DNA from: an uncultured Clostridium sp.
GTDB taxonomy: Bacteria; Bacillota; Clostridia; TANB77; CAG-508
Direction of reading: 5' to 3'
DNA: 31,604 nt
Assembly: GCA_946496115.1 (NCBI GenBank)
Contig: CAMMFK010000005.1
Span: 1 to 31,604, forward strand
The translations under genes were made by a program, and so were the position numbers. The notes beneath the pieces are model-generated. The model was not told the DNA's origin. It worked only from the letters and a program-made list of their open reading frames with translations, and made no database searches. How positions within the stretch are numbered: position 1 is the first letter of the stretch; every line of letters begins with the position of its first letter. Positions 1 through 6,966 of the stretch are shown here, one piece after another.

Positions 1-101
1 AATACTTAATAAATTTTAATAAACATCTGTCAATAATTATTAATTTAAAAAATAATAATTGCAGATTTTTATTTTATATTAAAAGTAATATAGAGAAAAT
101 A

Positions 102-132
102 TGTAGAAAAATGTCGAAAAAAGTCGACGAAA
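102..132 (+). promoter_or_regulatory. Cluster of Spo0A-box-like motifs
   Basis: TGTCGAA at 112-118 matches the 0A box consensus TGNCGAA exactly. TGTAGAA (102-108) and CGACGAA (124-130) each differ at one position, giving three motifs about 10-12 bp apart. They lie some 30-50 bp upstream of the -35 box of the Rpn gene promoter. Binding is inferred from the motif only; in such AT-rich DNA chance matches to the AT part are easy, but the CG core is rare. Confidence 0.4.
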
Positions 133-158
133 AATAATGATTATTTATATAAAATTAA

Positions 159-187
159 TTGACAAGAAACAGAAATTAACATATAAT
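159..187 (+). promoter_or_regulatory. Sigma-A promoter for the Rpn-family gene
   Basis: TTGACA (159-164) and TATAAT (182-187) are both perfect consensus hexamers with a 17-bp spacer. Transcription would start near 194, giving a leader of about 200 nt before the start codon at 396. Confidence 0.8.
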
Positions 188-312
188 GAGGACATAATTT
201 AAAGCTTTAAATTAAAAATATTTTATCATAAAATTTTTTATATAATTAAATTGATTCAAAATTTAAATCTTAAAAATTTCAATAAAAAAAGTTTATTAAA
301 TGTATAACCTAT

Positions 313-363
313 ATTTGAGATCGTTTTACAATTCTTGTAAAAAATAAGATTTAAATCTCGAAT
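313..363 (+). other. Leader hairpin upstream of the Rpn-family gene
   Basis: Two nested inverted repeats: outer arms 313-321 and 355-363 (9 bp including one G.T pair) and inner arms TTTTACAA (324-331) and TTGTAAAA (335-342) around a 3-nt loop. The structure ends about 20 nt before the GGAGGG ribosome site, so it could affect translation or stability of the mRNA. No known riboswitch class was recognised. Confidence 0.5.
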
Positions 364-395
364 TCTCACAGAAAATTATAATGGAGGGTTATTAT

Positions 396-1328
396 ATGCC
401 AGAAAAAGAAGAAAGTATAAAATTATTAAAACCAAAGATAGACATAGTTTTTCAAAGCTTATTTAGCAAGAAAAACGAGAAAATAACAAAAGCATTTGCA
501 GAAGCAATGTTAGATGAAAAAGTAAAAAAAATAACAATAAACGATGATAAAGAATTATTTAGAGAAAAACCAGAAGATAAACTTGGGATATTAGACCTAG
601 AATTAGATATAAATGACAGAGAAAAGGTAGATATAGAAATACAATTAGTGGATAGATCAAATATACAGGAAAGGTTATTGTTTTATTTTTCAAAATTGTA
701 TTATAACGAAGTAAAAAAAGGGGATGACTATAAAAAGGCTAAAAGAGTAGTAATGGTAGCGATACTAGATTACGATTTTAACCTAACAAAAGAAATTAAA
801 AGAATGGAAACAAAATGGAAACTTAGAGAAGAAAATGCAAAAGAACTCGTCTTGACAGACAAAATTGAAATAGATATAATAGAACTATCTAAAGTAAGGG
901 CTGAATATGAAAAAAATAAGCAAAACAAAAAGGCACAATGGGCATTGTTCATAAACGACCCTAATACTAAGGAGGTCAAAGAAATTATGAAAGAAAATGA
1001 AGATATAGAAGAAGCAGTAGTAACAGTACATAAAATGACAGAAGATGAAAAAATGAGAAGATTGGCAGATTTGAGAGAAAAAGCTATATTAGATGAAAAA
1101 GCAATCAGACGTAAAGGCTATGAAGATGGACATGAAGCTGGTTACGAAGATGGAAGAACAGAAGGCCGAGCAGAAGGTCGCGCAGAAGGACTGGAAAAAG
1201 GAAGAACAGAAGGAAAAGCAGAAGAAAGAAAAGCAATATTAAATAATTTAAAGAAAATGAAATTATCAACAGAAGAAATTTGCAAAATTTTAAATATAAC
1301 AACAGAAGAATTAGAAAAAATGGAATAA
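396..1328 (+). CDS. Rpn-family recombination-promoting nuclease / PD-(D/E)XK transposase-like protein
   Basis: The product is a 310-residue protein of the Rpn / PDDEXK_2 family. Known members are DNA endonucleases that promote RecA-independent recombination and are often annotated as transposases. The nuclease core is visible as LDLELD with D67, followed by E81-I-Q83. Residues 241-276 carry the Gly/Glu/Arg repeats (GYEDG, RAEG, TEG) common near the C-terminus of this family, then a short helical tail. I chose ATG 396 rather than ATG 381 because GGAGGG at 383-388 is ideally placed only for 396. It has its own consensus promoter and terminator, so it is a single-gene unit. Such genes are often multicopy and mobile; no terminal inverted repeats were seen here. 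Confidence 0.85.
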   Translation: MPEKEESIKLLKPKIDIVFQSLFSKKNEKITKAFAEAMLDEKVKKITINDDKELFREKPEDKLGILDLELDINDREKVDIEIQLVDRSNIQERLLFYFSKLYYNEVKKGDDYKKAKRVVMVAILDYDFNLTKEIKRMETKWKLREENAKELVLTDKIEIDIIELSKVRAEYEKNKQNKKAQWALFINDPNTKEVKEIMKENEDIEEAVVTVHKMTEDEKMRRLADLREKAILDEKAIRRKGYEDGHEAGYEDGRTEGRAEGRAEGLEKGRTEGKAEERKAILNNLKKMKLSTEEICKILNITTEELEKME

Positions 1329-1345
1329 TTATTATAAAGTGAAAC

Positions 1346-1386
1346 TAAAGGTAATGTTAATTTTTTTAATATTACCTTTTTAATTT
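1346..1386 (+). terminator. Intrinsic terminator after the Rpn-family gene
   Basis: AAAGGTAAT (1347-1355) pairs with ATTACCTTT (1371-1379), with a T-rich tail, 20 bp after the stop codon. Confidence 0.75.
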
Positions 1387-1435
1387 ATTGAATAACTGGT
1401 GTCAAGAAGTATCGGAAAATTTTCGTAACTTCAAT

Positions 1436-1464
1436 TTGCAATATTATCTAAAAAGTTGTATAAT
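1436..1464 (+). promoter_or_regulatory. Sigma-A promoter for ttcA
   Basis: TTGCAA (1436-1441), a 17-bp spacer and TATAAT (1459-1464), 40 bp upstream of the start codon. Confidence 0.65.
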
Positions 1465-1504
1465 AAGCAAATAGTAAATATAAATAGTTAAAAAGGAAAT
1501 GAAA

Positions 1505-2221
1505 ATGCAAAAAATACTTAGCAAATTAAGAAAAGCAATTGAAGACTATAATATGATAGAAGAGGGCGATAAAATAGCAGTTGCTCTTTCTGGAGGTAAA
1601 GATTCTGTTACTTTACTGTATGCTTTAAAAAATTTACAAATATTCTATCCTAAAAAATTTGAATTGATTGCGATAACTGTAAATCCTGGATTTGATGGAT
1701 TTGATACTAAAATCCTCAAAAACATTGCAAAAGATGTAGGGGTAGAATTAGTTATTGCACCGAGTGACATTAAAGCAATAGTTTTTGATGTTAGGAAAGA
1801 AAAAAATCCTTGTTCATTATGTGCAAATCTACGTAGAGGAATATTAAATTCAGTTGCAAAAGAATATGAATGCAATAAAATAGCACTAGGCCATAATGAA
1901 GATGATGTATTAGAAACTTTTTTATTAAATTTGATATATGCAGGAAATTTATCTACTTTTGCTCCAATGAGTTATATGGACAGGTCAGATATGACTTTAA
2001 TAAGACCTTTAATATATACTCCAGAAAAAATGACAAGAAGTTTTGTTAAAAAGAATAATATAGAAATAATGCCAAAAGTTTGCCCTATGGACGGAGTATC
2101 TAAAAGAGAATATGCAACAGAACTGTTAAAAAGTTTTGAATTACAATATAAACATTCTCGTGCAAATTTAATTGGTGCAATTAAGAGAGCAAATATAAAT
2201 GGTTGGAAAGAAATAAAATAG
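1505..2221 (+). CDS. ttcA: TtcA-like tRNA 2-thiocytidine synthetase family protein
   Basis: An ATP pyrophosphatase of the TtcA family, which adenylates and thiolates cytidine-32 of certain tRNAs using a [4Fe-4S] cluster. The PP-loop SGGKDS is at residues 29-34. Cys103 and Cys106 (CSLC) plus Cys193 match the three cluster cysteines of the family. At 238 residues it is shorter than the E. coli enzyme (about 311), as is common in Clostridia. ATG 1505 is preferred to ATG 1499 because AGGA at 1494-1497 would be too close to the latter. A tRNA-Arg gene follows directly, but this is probably coincidental. Some related PP-loop proteins lack a proven substrate, so the exact tRNA target is inferred. 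Confidence 0.8.
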   Translation: MQKILSKLRKAIEDYNMIEEGDKIAVALSGGKDSVTLLYALKNLQIFYPKKFELIAITVNPGFDGFDTKILKNIAKDVGVELVIAPSDIKAIVFDVRKEKNPCSLCANLRRGILNSVAKEYECNKIALGHNEDDVLETFLLNLIYAGNLSTFAPMSYMDRSDMTLIRPLIYTPEKMTRSFVKKNNIEIMPKVCPMDGVSKREYATELLKSFELQYKHSRANLIGAIKRANINGWKEIK

Positions 2222-2233
2222 TTTAAAAATGTG

Positions 2234-2262
2234 TGGAAATAATTAAGAAAGTGTGATATACT
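2234..2262 (+). promoter_or_regulatory. Probable promoter of tRNA-Arg
   Basis: TGGAAA (2234-2239), a 17-bp spacer and TATACT (2257-2262). Transcription would start only a few bases before the mature tRNA at 2276. The -35 box is weak. Confidence 0.5.
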
Positions 2263-2275
2263 AATATAGTCAGAT

Positions 2276-2352
2276 GTTTCCGTAGCTCAGTTGGATAGAG
2301 CAATCGCCTCCTAAGCGAGAGATCGGCAGTTCGACTCTGCCCGGGAACACCA
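2276..2352 (+). tRNA. tRNA-Arg (anticodon CCU)
   Basis: A full cloverleaf can be drawn. The acceptor GTTTCCG (2276-2282) pairs with CGGGAAC (2342-2348), the D arm is GCTC/GAGC, and the anticodon loop CTCCTAA (2308-2314) has CCT at 2310-2312. The T arm is GGCAG-TTCGACT-CTGCC. The 3' CCA (2350-2352) is encoded. It reads the rare arginine codon AGG. The outermost anticodon-stem pair is an A.G mismatch. Confidence 0.96.
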
Positions 2353-2367
2353 TTATAAATTCTTGAT

Positions 2368-2406
2368 AAAAAAGTACAAGATAAATTGTACTTTTTATTT
2401 TTTTTT
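2368..2406 (+). terminator. Intrinsic terminator after tRNA-Arg
   Basis: An 11-bp stem (AAAAGTACAA with TTGTACTTTT) with a 6-nt loop, followed by a run of T. Confidence 0.85.
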
Positions 2407-2810
2407 GATTAAAAATACTAAATTATGTAAAATTAGATAAATGACTCAACATATACACTCATGTATAAAAATACAAACTAAACACGACCAAGGTTAACAA
2501 TAAAATAATTATGTAACTTCAAAATATAGTATTTTTTGGAAATAAATTAATAAATTTCATAAAATTACGATATATCGACGATGAAATTAAATTTATTGTG
2601 ATAATATTTATCCATGCTTGAAATATAGCAGAAAAACGAGTTGTTATAAATAGCAAAATATCGCAACTAACGTAGAAAAATATGTAGAAAAATATGTATA
2701 AATCATCCAGTAGCGTAATTGCAAACTTTTGTATATGGAATTGGAGAAGGCTGTTTATTATAATTTTCTCGTTATACAAAGCAGGGGGTGATTTAGGAGA
2801 GGATTAACAA
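2407..2810. other. Gene-free AT-rich spacer upstream of the XRE regulator
   Basis: About 400 bp without a supportable gene. A minus-strand frame at 2519-2779 has no ribosome site and a random-looking Ile/Phe-rich translation. The motif GTAGAAAAATAT occurs in tandem at about 2672-2695 and resembles the 100-115 region. TATAAT at 2759-2764 with TGGAAT at 2736-2741 is a likely promoter for the downstream gene. Confidence 0.5.
2736..2764 (+). promoter_or_regulatory. Probable promoter of the XRE regulator gene
   Basis: TATAAT (2759-2764) lies 17 bp after TGGAAT (2736-2741), a weak -35 box. The start codon follows 47 bp downstream, with AGGAGAGG as ribosome site. Confidence 0.45.
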
Positions 2811-3689
2811 ATGAGTTTTGAAAAGAACTTAGAAAGTTTAAGAAAACAAAAAGGGTGGTCACAAGATGACTTGGCTGATAGGCTAAATTTAACAAGGCAA
2901 GCTGTATCAAAGTGGGAGACAGGATCTAGTAAACCAGACATTGATAATGTAAAAAACATAAGCCAATTATTTTCAGTAAAAATTGATGATTTGCTTAATA
3001 ATGAGGTGGTAGAAGATAAAGCAGTTTCATTAAATTTTGAAAAAAAAGAAAAGAGAGAAAACATAATCAAAACTATAAAATTTGCAATCATAGCTTTGGT
3101 AATTGTTTACCTGATTACTGTTATATATAAGTTTGCTTCGTTATTAATAATAGTTAATGGTGTTCAGAAATATGCTAATTTGAATAATTACCATTATGTA
3201 ATTACTACATATGATGAAAATGGATTAAAAGAAAAAGAAGAATGTTGGTTTAAGGATGGAGTGTCAAAGACGGTAATTATAGCGTATAATGACGAAAAAG
3301 TGGACCAAAAAACTACCTATATTGATTATAATAATTTTTATGGATTTGTTGAAGATGCAGAAAATGAAAAGAAAACAGAAGTTGATTTAAAAGAATACTT
3401 GAAAGTATATGGGAACTTTGATAAAGGTGGACAATTATTTTCAAAAATACCGTTAAAAATAAGAAAGGTTAATACAATAACTCTAATAGAATCCTTTTTT
3501 ATATATGAAAATAATATTTTAAAAATTGATGAAGATACTATTAATGTTGGAGATAATGAGATATTTATAGAGATGGACAAAGCAACCTTCTTACCTAAAC
3601 TTGCTTGTGTAGAAGACAAGAATGATGATAATAAGGTTATATATATTTATGACTTGGAGATAAACGGTGTTGATAGTATTATTATGTAA
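2811..3689 (+). CDS. XRE-family transcriptional regulator with membrane anchor and extracytoplasmic domain
   Basis: Residues 5-62 form a Cro/C1-type helix-turn-helix of the common Firmicute type (SQDDLADRLNLTRQAVSKWE). After a charged linker, residues about 88-116 form one hydrophobic membrane span. The remaining 175 residues would lie outside the membrane, suggesting a one-component regulator that senses an envelope signal. The outer domain is beta-rich and ends in a run resembling LolA/RseB-like lipid-binding folds, but that is only an impression. The gene is convergent with the secreted-protein gene at 3743 and has no terminator of its own on the plus strand; the hairpin at 3687-3726 serves the opposite gene. 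No target gene is evident. Its neighbour across the hairpin could be one, by proximity only. Confidence 0.8.
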   Translation: MSFEKNLESLRKQKGWSQDDLADRLNLTRQAVSKWETGSSKPDIDNVKNISQLFSVKIDDLLNNEVVEDKAVSLNFEKKEKRENIIKTIKFAIIALVIVYLITVIYKFASLLIIVNGVQKYANLNNYHYVITTYDENGLKEKEECWFKDGVSKTVIIAYNDEKVDQKTTYIDYNNFYGFVEDAENEKKTEVDLKEYLKVYGNFDKGGQLFSKIPLKIRKVNTITLIESFFIYENNILKIDEDTINVGDNEIFIEMDKATFLPKLACVEDKNDDNKVIYIYDLEINGVDSIIM

Positions 3690-3726
3690 AAAAGAAAAAC
3701 AGGTTATCCTGTTTGGACAACCTGAA
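3687..3726 (-). terminator. Intrinsic terminator of the minus-strand secreted-protein gene
   Basis: On the minus strand, CAGGTTGTCC pairs with GGATAACCTG around a 5-nt loop (one internal mismatch), followed by TTTTTCTTTTTT. The T-run exists only on the minus strand, so it terminates the gene at 3743-4204 just past its stop. Minus-strand readthrough would enter the XRE gene antisense. Confidence 0.8.
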
Positions 3727-3742
3727 ATAGGAGAGAAGCGAT

Positions 3743-4204
3743 TTAATCGTAAATGAATGCTGCAACTTCGTACGGAGTAGTGATTGCGGATGAGAAGTAG
3801 AAGGTATATGTGCCGGCAGGTGCATAAAACAATTCATAAGAATTTGTTCTACTACCTGTACCGGAAATATTACCAAGATCCAAGACATCTCCGTCGGGAG
3901 TTCTTACTCCACAAGTGACTATTCCGCCTTGGTCAGTATAACCAATTTGGGCAACGATATCTGCCCAAAAATTACCGCTTGAAAGATAAACGCTTAAGGA
4001 GCCGCTACCACCATAGATAGTGGTAGCGCCAGCAGCAATAACATCACCCAAACTGGCCCGAGTGCTGACTTCCTCCGAAGAAATCGGAGCCGGATCAAAG
4101 GTATCAACCTTGGTGGGTTCAGCGGCAAATGCCGTAGCACTGAAGCTGATTGCCATAGCCAAGGTCAGAAGAATAGCCACAAGCCGTTTCTTAAAACTGT
4201 GCAT
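3743..4204 (-). CDS. Small secreted protein of unknown function, GC-rich and probably acquired
   Basis: A 153-residue protein with a clear Sec signal peptide: basic HSFKKR, a hydrophobic core at residues 9-24, and cleavage expected after AFA at 27. The mature part is about 126 residues, rich in Gly, Ser, Thr and Tyr, looks like a beta-sandwich, and has a single Cys. I do not recognise a family. A good ribosome site (AAAGGATG) precedes ATG 4204. By hand count 4021-4080 is 57% and 4081-4140 is 53% G+C, against roughly 25-30% in neighbours, and codons such as GCC and CTG are common. This suggests recent transfer. It has its own terminator and a palindromic operator-like site upstream, so it is a self-contained unit. 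Confidence 0.75.
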   Translation of the reverse strand: MHSFKKRLVAILLTLAMAISFSATAFAAEPTKVDTFDPAPISSEEVSTRASLGDVIAAGATTIYGGSGSLSVYLSSGNFWADIVAQIGYTDQGGIVTCGVRTPDGDVLDLGNISGTGSRTNSYELFYAPAGTYTFYFSSAITTPYEVAAFIYD

Positions 4205-4270
4205 ACTTTCGTCATCCTTTCAAATCTCATGGGTTGTTACGGACTGTTTGTACTCTCTCCTATTTTTTAT

Positions 4271-4306
4271 TACTACACATTTAAGACATATCCTAAATGT
4301 GATAGT
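4271..4306 (-). promoter_or_regulatory. Operator-like inverted repeat upstream of the secreted-protein gene
   Basis: CACATTTA (4276-4283) and TAAATGTG (4294-4301) form an 8-bp inverted repeat with a 10-bp spacer. The symmetry continues outward through TACTA and TAGTA with one extra base, about 13 bp in each arm. It lies some 70-100 bp upstream of the start codon at 4204, in the divergent region. The binding factor is unknown; the XRE regulator at 2811 is one candidate by proximity. Confidence 0.45.
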
Positions 4307-4438
4307 AAACATGCAAACTGCATACATAAAACTTCTACCACCAAAAGCATATATTTTCTAAGTTTTTAGAAAAAAAAGGAATTATTAGGAAGCTTTTGGA
4401 ATTAAACAAAAGTGATACTAATAAGGAACATAATAGGA

Positions 4439-4801
4439 ATGCATATAGAGGATGTAAAAATTATTGATGCCATTATTGTTGAGTTAAATCACTTTAGATT
4501 TAATCGCTCTTCAGTATCGTACCAGTATTTGATAGAAGCTATCTATTTGGTTGTTAAAAGTCCCACTTCTATAAAAAACTTTAATAGAAATGTATATGAA
4601 CCTATTGCAAGGAAATTTGATACAAAACCAGAAAATGTATTATGGTCGTTAAACAAACTAATTGATTTAATGTATTCCAATACTCCATCTGATATTATTT
4701 ATGAATACTTTAAATTTTTTGAAGATGAAAAACCTACACTTAAGTTCTTTATAATATCAGTTGCAAGAAGAGTATATGATGAACGAGTGGTTTATAGTTA
4801 A
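4439..4801 (+). CDS. Stand-alone Spo0A C-terminal (Spo0A_C) DNA-binding domain protein
   Basis: A 120-residue protein whose residues about 27-112 follow the Spo0A_C pattern: YQYLIEAIYLVV (helix), then NVYEPIARKFDTKPENV and a WSLNKLIDLMYS recognition-helix region. In full Spo0A this domain binds 0A boxes and is controlled by an N-terminal phospho-receiver. Here only about 25 residues precede it, so there is no receiver and activity cannot depend on phosphorelay in cis. ATG 4439 was chosen because AAGGAA (4423-4428) sits 10 nt upstream; a GTG at 4412 in the same frame has no ribosome site. It is followed 54 bp later by a small DUF6514-like gene, probably co-transcribed. Its role could be to compete with or mimic Spo0A at promoters; that is inference. 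Confidence 0.8.
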   Translation: MHIEDVKIIDAIIVELNHFRFNRSSVSYQYLIEAIYLVVKSPTSIKNFNRNVYEPIARKFDTKPENVLWSLNKLIDLMYSNTPSDIIYEYFKFFEDEKPTLKFFIISVARRVYDERVVYS

Positions 4802-4855
4802 CTATCTATATGCTTTGTATAACTTTTTTTAAAATTAATAAAAGGAGATTTAACA

Positions 4856-5122
4856 ATGGAGAAAACTTTATTCGCAACTTTAAGTGTTGCAAAGGAAAAC
4901 AAAAGAGATGAGGTTAAAATTTACAAAATCAAAGGAGAAAAATTTGGTATCGAAATTGAGGAAAATGTAAACTCTAAAACTCAAATTCGCACTGCAGAAA
5001 ACATAACAAGTAGTGAAAAAAGAATTAATGAGCTATTAGAAACTATTGTTATGAGTTCAGAAAATTTTACTCTTTTAGATAATTTCGCATATGATTTTGC
5101 GGATATTGCTCTACATGTTTAA
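4856..5122 (+). CDS. Small protein resembling the DUF6514 family
   Basis: An 88-residue acidic, soluble protein with an N-terminal beta-rich half (YKIKGEKFGIEIEE) and a helical C-terminal half with the pattern ITSSEKRINELLETIV ... LLDNFAYDFADIAL. This resembles the small clostridial DUF6514 proteins, whose function is unknown; the assignment is from memory of the pattern and tentative. A strong AAAGGAGA site precedes the ATG. It follows the Spo0A_C-domain gene by 54 bp in the same direction and is closed by a hairpin terminator, so the two probably form an operon. Confidence 0.65.
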   Translation: MEKTLFATLSVAKENKRDEVKIYKIKGEKFGIEIEENVNSKTQIRTAENITSSEKRINELLETIVMSSENFTLLDNFAYDFADIALHV

Positions 5123-5150
5123 AAAAGGCATATTATTAATATGCTTTAAT
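5123..5150 (+). terminator. Probable terminator after the DUF6514-like gene
   Basis: AAAGGCATATT (5124-5134) pairs with AATATGCTTT (5138-5147) with one bulged G and a 3-nt loop. The T-run is short. Confidence 0.55.
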
Positions 5151-5435
5151 TTGGACGGTATGAGCATTTTTTGTTGGTAATAATTTGGAAAGCTTTACTT
5201 AGTAAATTTATTCAAGGAGATCGGAGAATAAGGTAAAAACCTTAAAAATATTTGGAAAAGTTTATGTGTGAAAACTATGTAAAATTTGAGCACATAAATT
5301 TTTGTTTTATGCATTTCTATACAAATTTATAAACTTGCAACTAAATTAATTATATGATATTATAATTTATGTCTTTAATAAATAAATGTGCCTAAGAAAA
5401 AAGAAGATGTGTCTAATTTAGAAGGGATTGATATA
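5151..5435 (+). other. AT-rich spacer upstream of tadA
   Basis: No gene was found between the terminator and tadA. The only recognisable signal is the promoter at 5335-5363. The GTG at 5388 opens a longer frame for tadA but has no ribosome site. Confidence 0.5.
5335..5363 (+). promoter_or_regulatory. Probable tadA promoter
   Basis: TTGCAA (5335-5340), a 17-bp spacer and TATTAT (5358-5363). A TATAAT at 5361-5366 overlaps but would give a 20-bp spacer. Confidence 0.5.
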
Positions 5436-5906
5436 GTGAATAAAGAAAATTTTATGAAATTAGCGTTAAAAGAGGCAGAAAAGGCATATAATGAATTAGA
5501 AATACCAGTAGGAGTAGTAATCGTAAAAGATAATAAGGTTATTGCTAGAGGACATAATATGAAGGAACAAAAGCAAGATTCAACAAAACATGCAGAAATA
5601 ATTGCAATTCAAAAAGCATGCAAAAAGTTACATTCTTGGAGATTATGTGATTGTGATATGTATGTAACATTAGAACCATGCAGTATGTGTGCAGGAGCAT
5701 TAATACAATCGAGAATTCGTAAGTTATATGTTGGTACTATGGACGAAAAAACGGGTAGCTGTGGTTCTGTATTAAATTTATTAAAAGATTACAAATTTAA
5801 TCACAATGTTGACGTAGAATATGGTGTTTGTCAAAAAGAATGCGAAGAAATATTAAAAAGATTTTTTAAAGAACTTCGCAAAAATAAAGGCAATAAAAAA
5901 GCTTAG
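5436..5906 (+). CDS. tadA: tRNA-specific adenosine deaminase TadA
   Basis: Deaminates adenosine-34 to inosine in tRNA-Arg(ACG), allowing one tRNA to read several codons. The zinc-dependent cytidine/deoxycytidylate deaminase core is complete: HAE at 52-54 with catalytic Glu54, and PCSMC at 81-85 giving the two zinc cysteines. Length from GTG 5436 is 156 residues, standard for the family. I prefer this GTG because GAAGGG lies 9 nt upstream and the protein then begins MNKENFMKLAL as typical TadA does. The upstream in-frame GTG at 5388 would add 16 untypical residues without a ribosome site. The 3' end overlaps the left arm of a hairpin (5886-5917), and a tRNA-Ser gene follows 19 bp later. Confidence 0.93.
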   Translation: MNKENFMKLALKEAEKAYNELEIPVGVVIVKDNKVIARGHNMKEQKQDSTKHAEIIAIQKACKKLHSWRLCDCDMYVTLEPCSMCAGALIQSRIRKLYVGTMDEKTGSCGSVLNLLKDYKFNHNVDVEYGVCQKECEEILKRFFKELRKNKGNKKA

Positions 5907-5918
5907 ATTGCCTTTTAC
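5886..5918 (+). terminator. Weak terminator overlapping the tadA stop
   Basis: AAAGGCAAT (5886-5894) pairs with ATTGCCTTT (5907-5915); the loop contains the stop codon. Only four T follow, so readthrough into tRNA-Ser is likely. Confidence 0.5.
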
Positions 5919-5925
5919 ATAATAT

Positions 5926-6018
5926 GAAGAGATACCGAAGTGGTCATAACGGAACTGCCTCGAAAGCAGCAGGTCATTATTAAATGGCTCGTGGGTTCGA
6001 ATCCCACTCTCTTCGCCA
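5926..6018 (+). tRNA. tRNA-Ser (anticodon CGA)
   Basis: A class II tRNA. Acceptor GAAGAGA (5926-5932) pairs with TCTCTTC (6008-6014), followed by discriminator G and an encoded CCA (6016-6018). The anticodon loop is CTCGAAA with CGA at 5961-5963. A long variable arm (GTCATT with AATGGC) is typical of serine tRNAs. The T arm is GTGGG-TTCGAAT-CCCAC. It reads UCG. Confidence 0.96.
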
Positions 6019-6045
6019 AACTATATAAAGGATGTAAAAATTATG

Positions 6046-6074
6046 CTCACAAATAAGGCATATATTGTTATAAT
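6046..6074 (+). promoter_or_regulatory. Extended -10 promoter upstream of the membrane-protein gene
   Basis: TGTTATAAT (6066-6074) gives a consensus -10 with an extended TG element; CTCACA (6046-6051) is a weak -35 at 17 bp. Confidence 0.55.
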
Positions 6075-6122
6075 AAAGAAAGCAAAGAGGCCTTATAAAA
6101 AGCGAAAGGATGAATTTATACA

Positions 6123-6869
6123 ATGGAAAAAGATAAGAAAGAAAAACTTAAATTAGCCATTACATTAGCATTTATTATTATTACATTTGTAATAGCAATA
6201 ACTATAATGCTTAAATATAGCCAAGAAGGTGAAACAAATATGCCTTTTAACTTATCTGAAATTATAGTAATAAGTAGTGCAGAAGGAGTTACAAAAAGCG
6301 AAAATCCAAATAATTATAAATGGAATTTAGATATCATGCAATATAATGATATTTACCTACACATAGAGAAAAACAATGATTATGATAAAAATGCATTTAT
6401 AGAAAGTGTAAGTATAGAAAACTTTTCATTTACAACGCCTAAAGTAGGAAATACTAGAGTATATATGCCAAGTAGTACGGAAGGTAGTCTTTTTGCGTTT
6501 GATGATTCATATTTAATAAACAGATCACTTACCTACGAAGGTGCAGAAGGAAGCAATACAAAAACCTTAAAAATTTCAAGTCAAGGTGGAAATGTACTTT
6601 TTAGAGTAGCAAATACAGCTGTTGGAGAATATATATCAAATGATGATGCGGAAATAGCACATAATGGTACTTTGCTAACAAAAACGGGAGTAACTTTTGA
6701 AGATTTAATATGTAATATATCGTTTGACTTGGTTATAGATACAAATATAGCAACATATAGAGGTAATGTAAGTTTACAGCTACCAGTTGGGAACATTTTA
6801 ACTGAAGGTACAGCACAATTAGATGAAAAAGACTGTTCAAGCATTGTGTTTAAAAGAGAAACAGTATAG
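6123..6869 (+). CDS. Membrane-anchored extracytoplasmic protein of unknown function
   Basis: A 248-residue protein. A charged start (EKDKKEKLK) is followed by one strong membrane helix (residues about 11-30), with no signal-peptidase site evident, so it is probably an N-terminal anchor with the rest outside. The outer 215 residues are polar, Asn/Ser/Thr-rich and predicted beta-rich, with alternating hydrophobic strands near the C-terminus (ISFDLVIDTN, GNVSLQLPV). A single Cys pair at residues about 195 and 240 could form a disulfide. No family was recognised. It lies between tRNA-Ser and the SRP RNA with its own promoter and no clear terminator; the neighbours give no hint of function. ATG 6123 follows AAAGGAT at a somewhat long spacing. 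Confidence 0.7.
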   Translation: MEKDKKEKLKLAITLAFIIITFVIAITIMLKYSQEGETNMPFNLSEIIVISSAEGVTKSENPNNYKWNLDIMQYNDIYLHIEKNNDYDKNAFIESVSIENFSFTTPKVGNTRVYMPSSTEGSLFAFDDSYLINRSLTYEGAEGSNTKTLKISSQGGNVLFRVANTAVGEYISNDDAEIAHNGTLLTKTGVTFEDLICNISFDLVIDTNIATYRGNVSLQLPVGNILTEGTAQLDEKDCSSIVFKRETV

Positions 6870-6931
6870 TGTGCATTGTAAATTTTAAGTTGAGGACGGT
6901 CATTAATTGAAAATATTTTGCTATTAGATAC

Positions 6932-6960
6932 TTGATATTATTTCAAGAATAATATATAAT
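6932..6960 (+). promoter_or_regulatory. Promoter of the SRP RNA gene
   Basis: TTGATA (6932-6937), a 17-bp spacer and TATAAT (6955-6960). It predicts a start near 6967, about 13 nt before the paired 5' end of the RNA. Confidence 0.75.
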
Positions 6961-6966
6961 TCATAA

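Larger units (their letters stand above)
1..395. other. AT-rich upstream region without a gene
   Basis: No credible coding frame is present. The stretch holds Spo0A-box-like motifs (about 102-132), a consensus sigma-A promoter (159-187) and a leader hairpin (313-363), all listed separately. The rest is near-pure A/T. Confidence 0.7.

Noticed and set aside
1105..1302. Minus-strand Leu-rich 65-codon frame opposite the Rpn gene
   Set aside because: It is the complement of the Gly/Glu/Arg repeat coding sequence and has no ribosome site or promoter.
2519..2779. Minus-strand 86-codon frame in the spacer before the XRE gene
   Set aside because: No ribosome site, Ile/Phe/Asn-rich translation as expected from random AT-rich DNA, and a probable plus-strand promoter overlaps it.
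5152..6899. GGACGGT in the gaps at about 5154 and 6893, resembling the loop of the fabG-flanking hairpins
   Set aside because: Only 7 bases are shared and no flanking palindrome is present, so it was not counted as a repeat copy.
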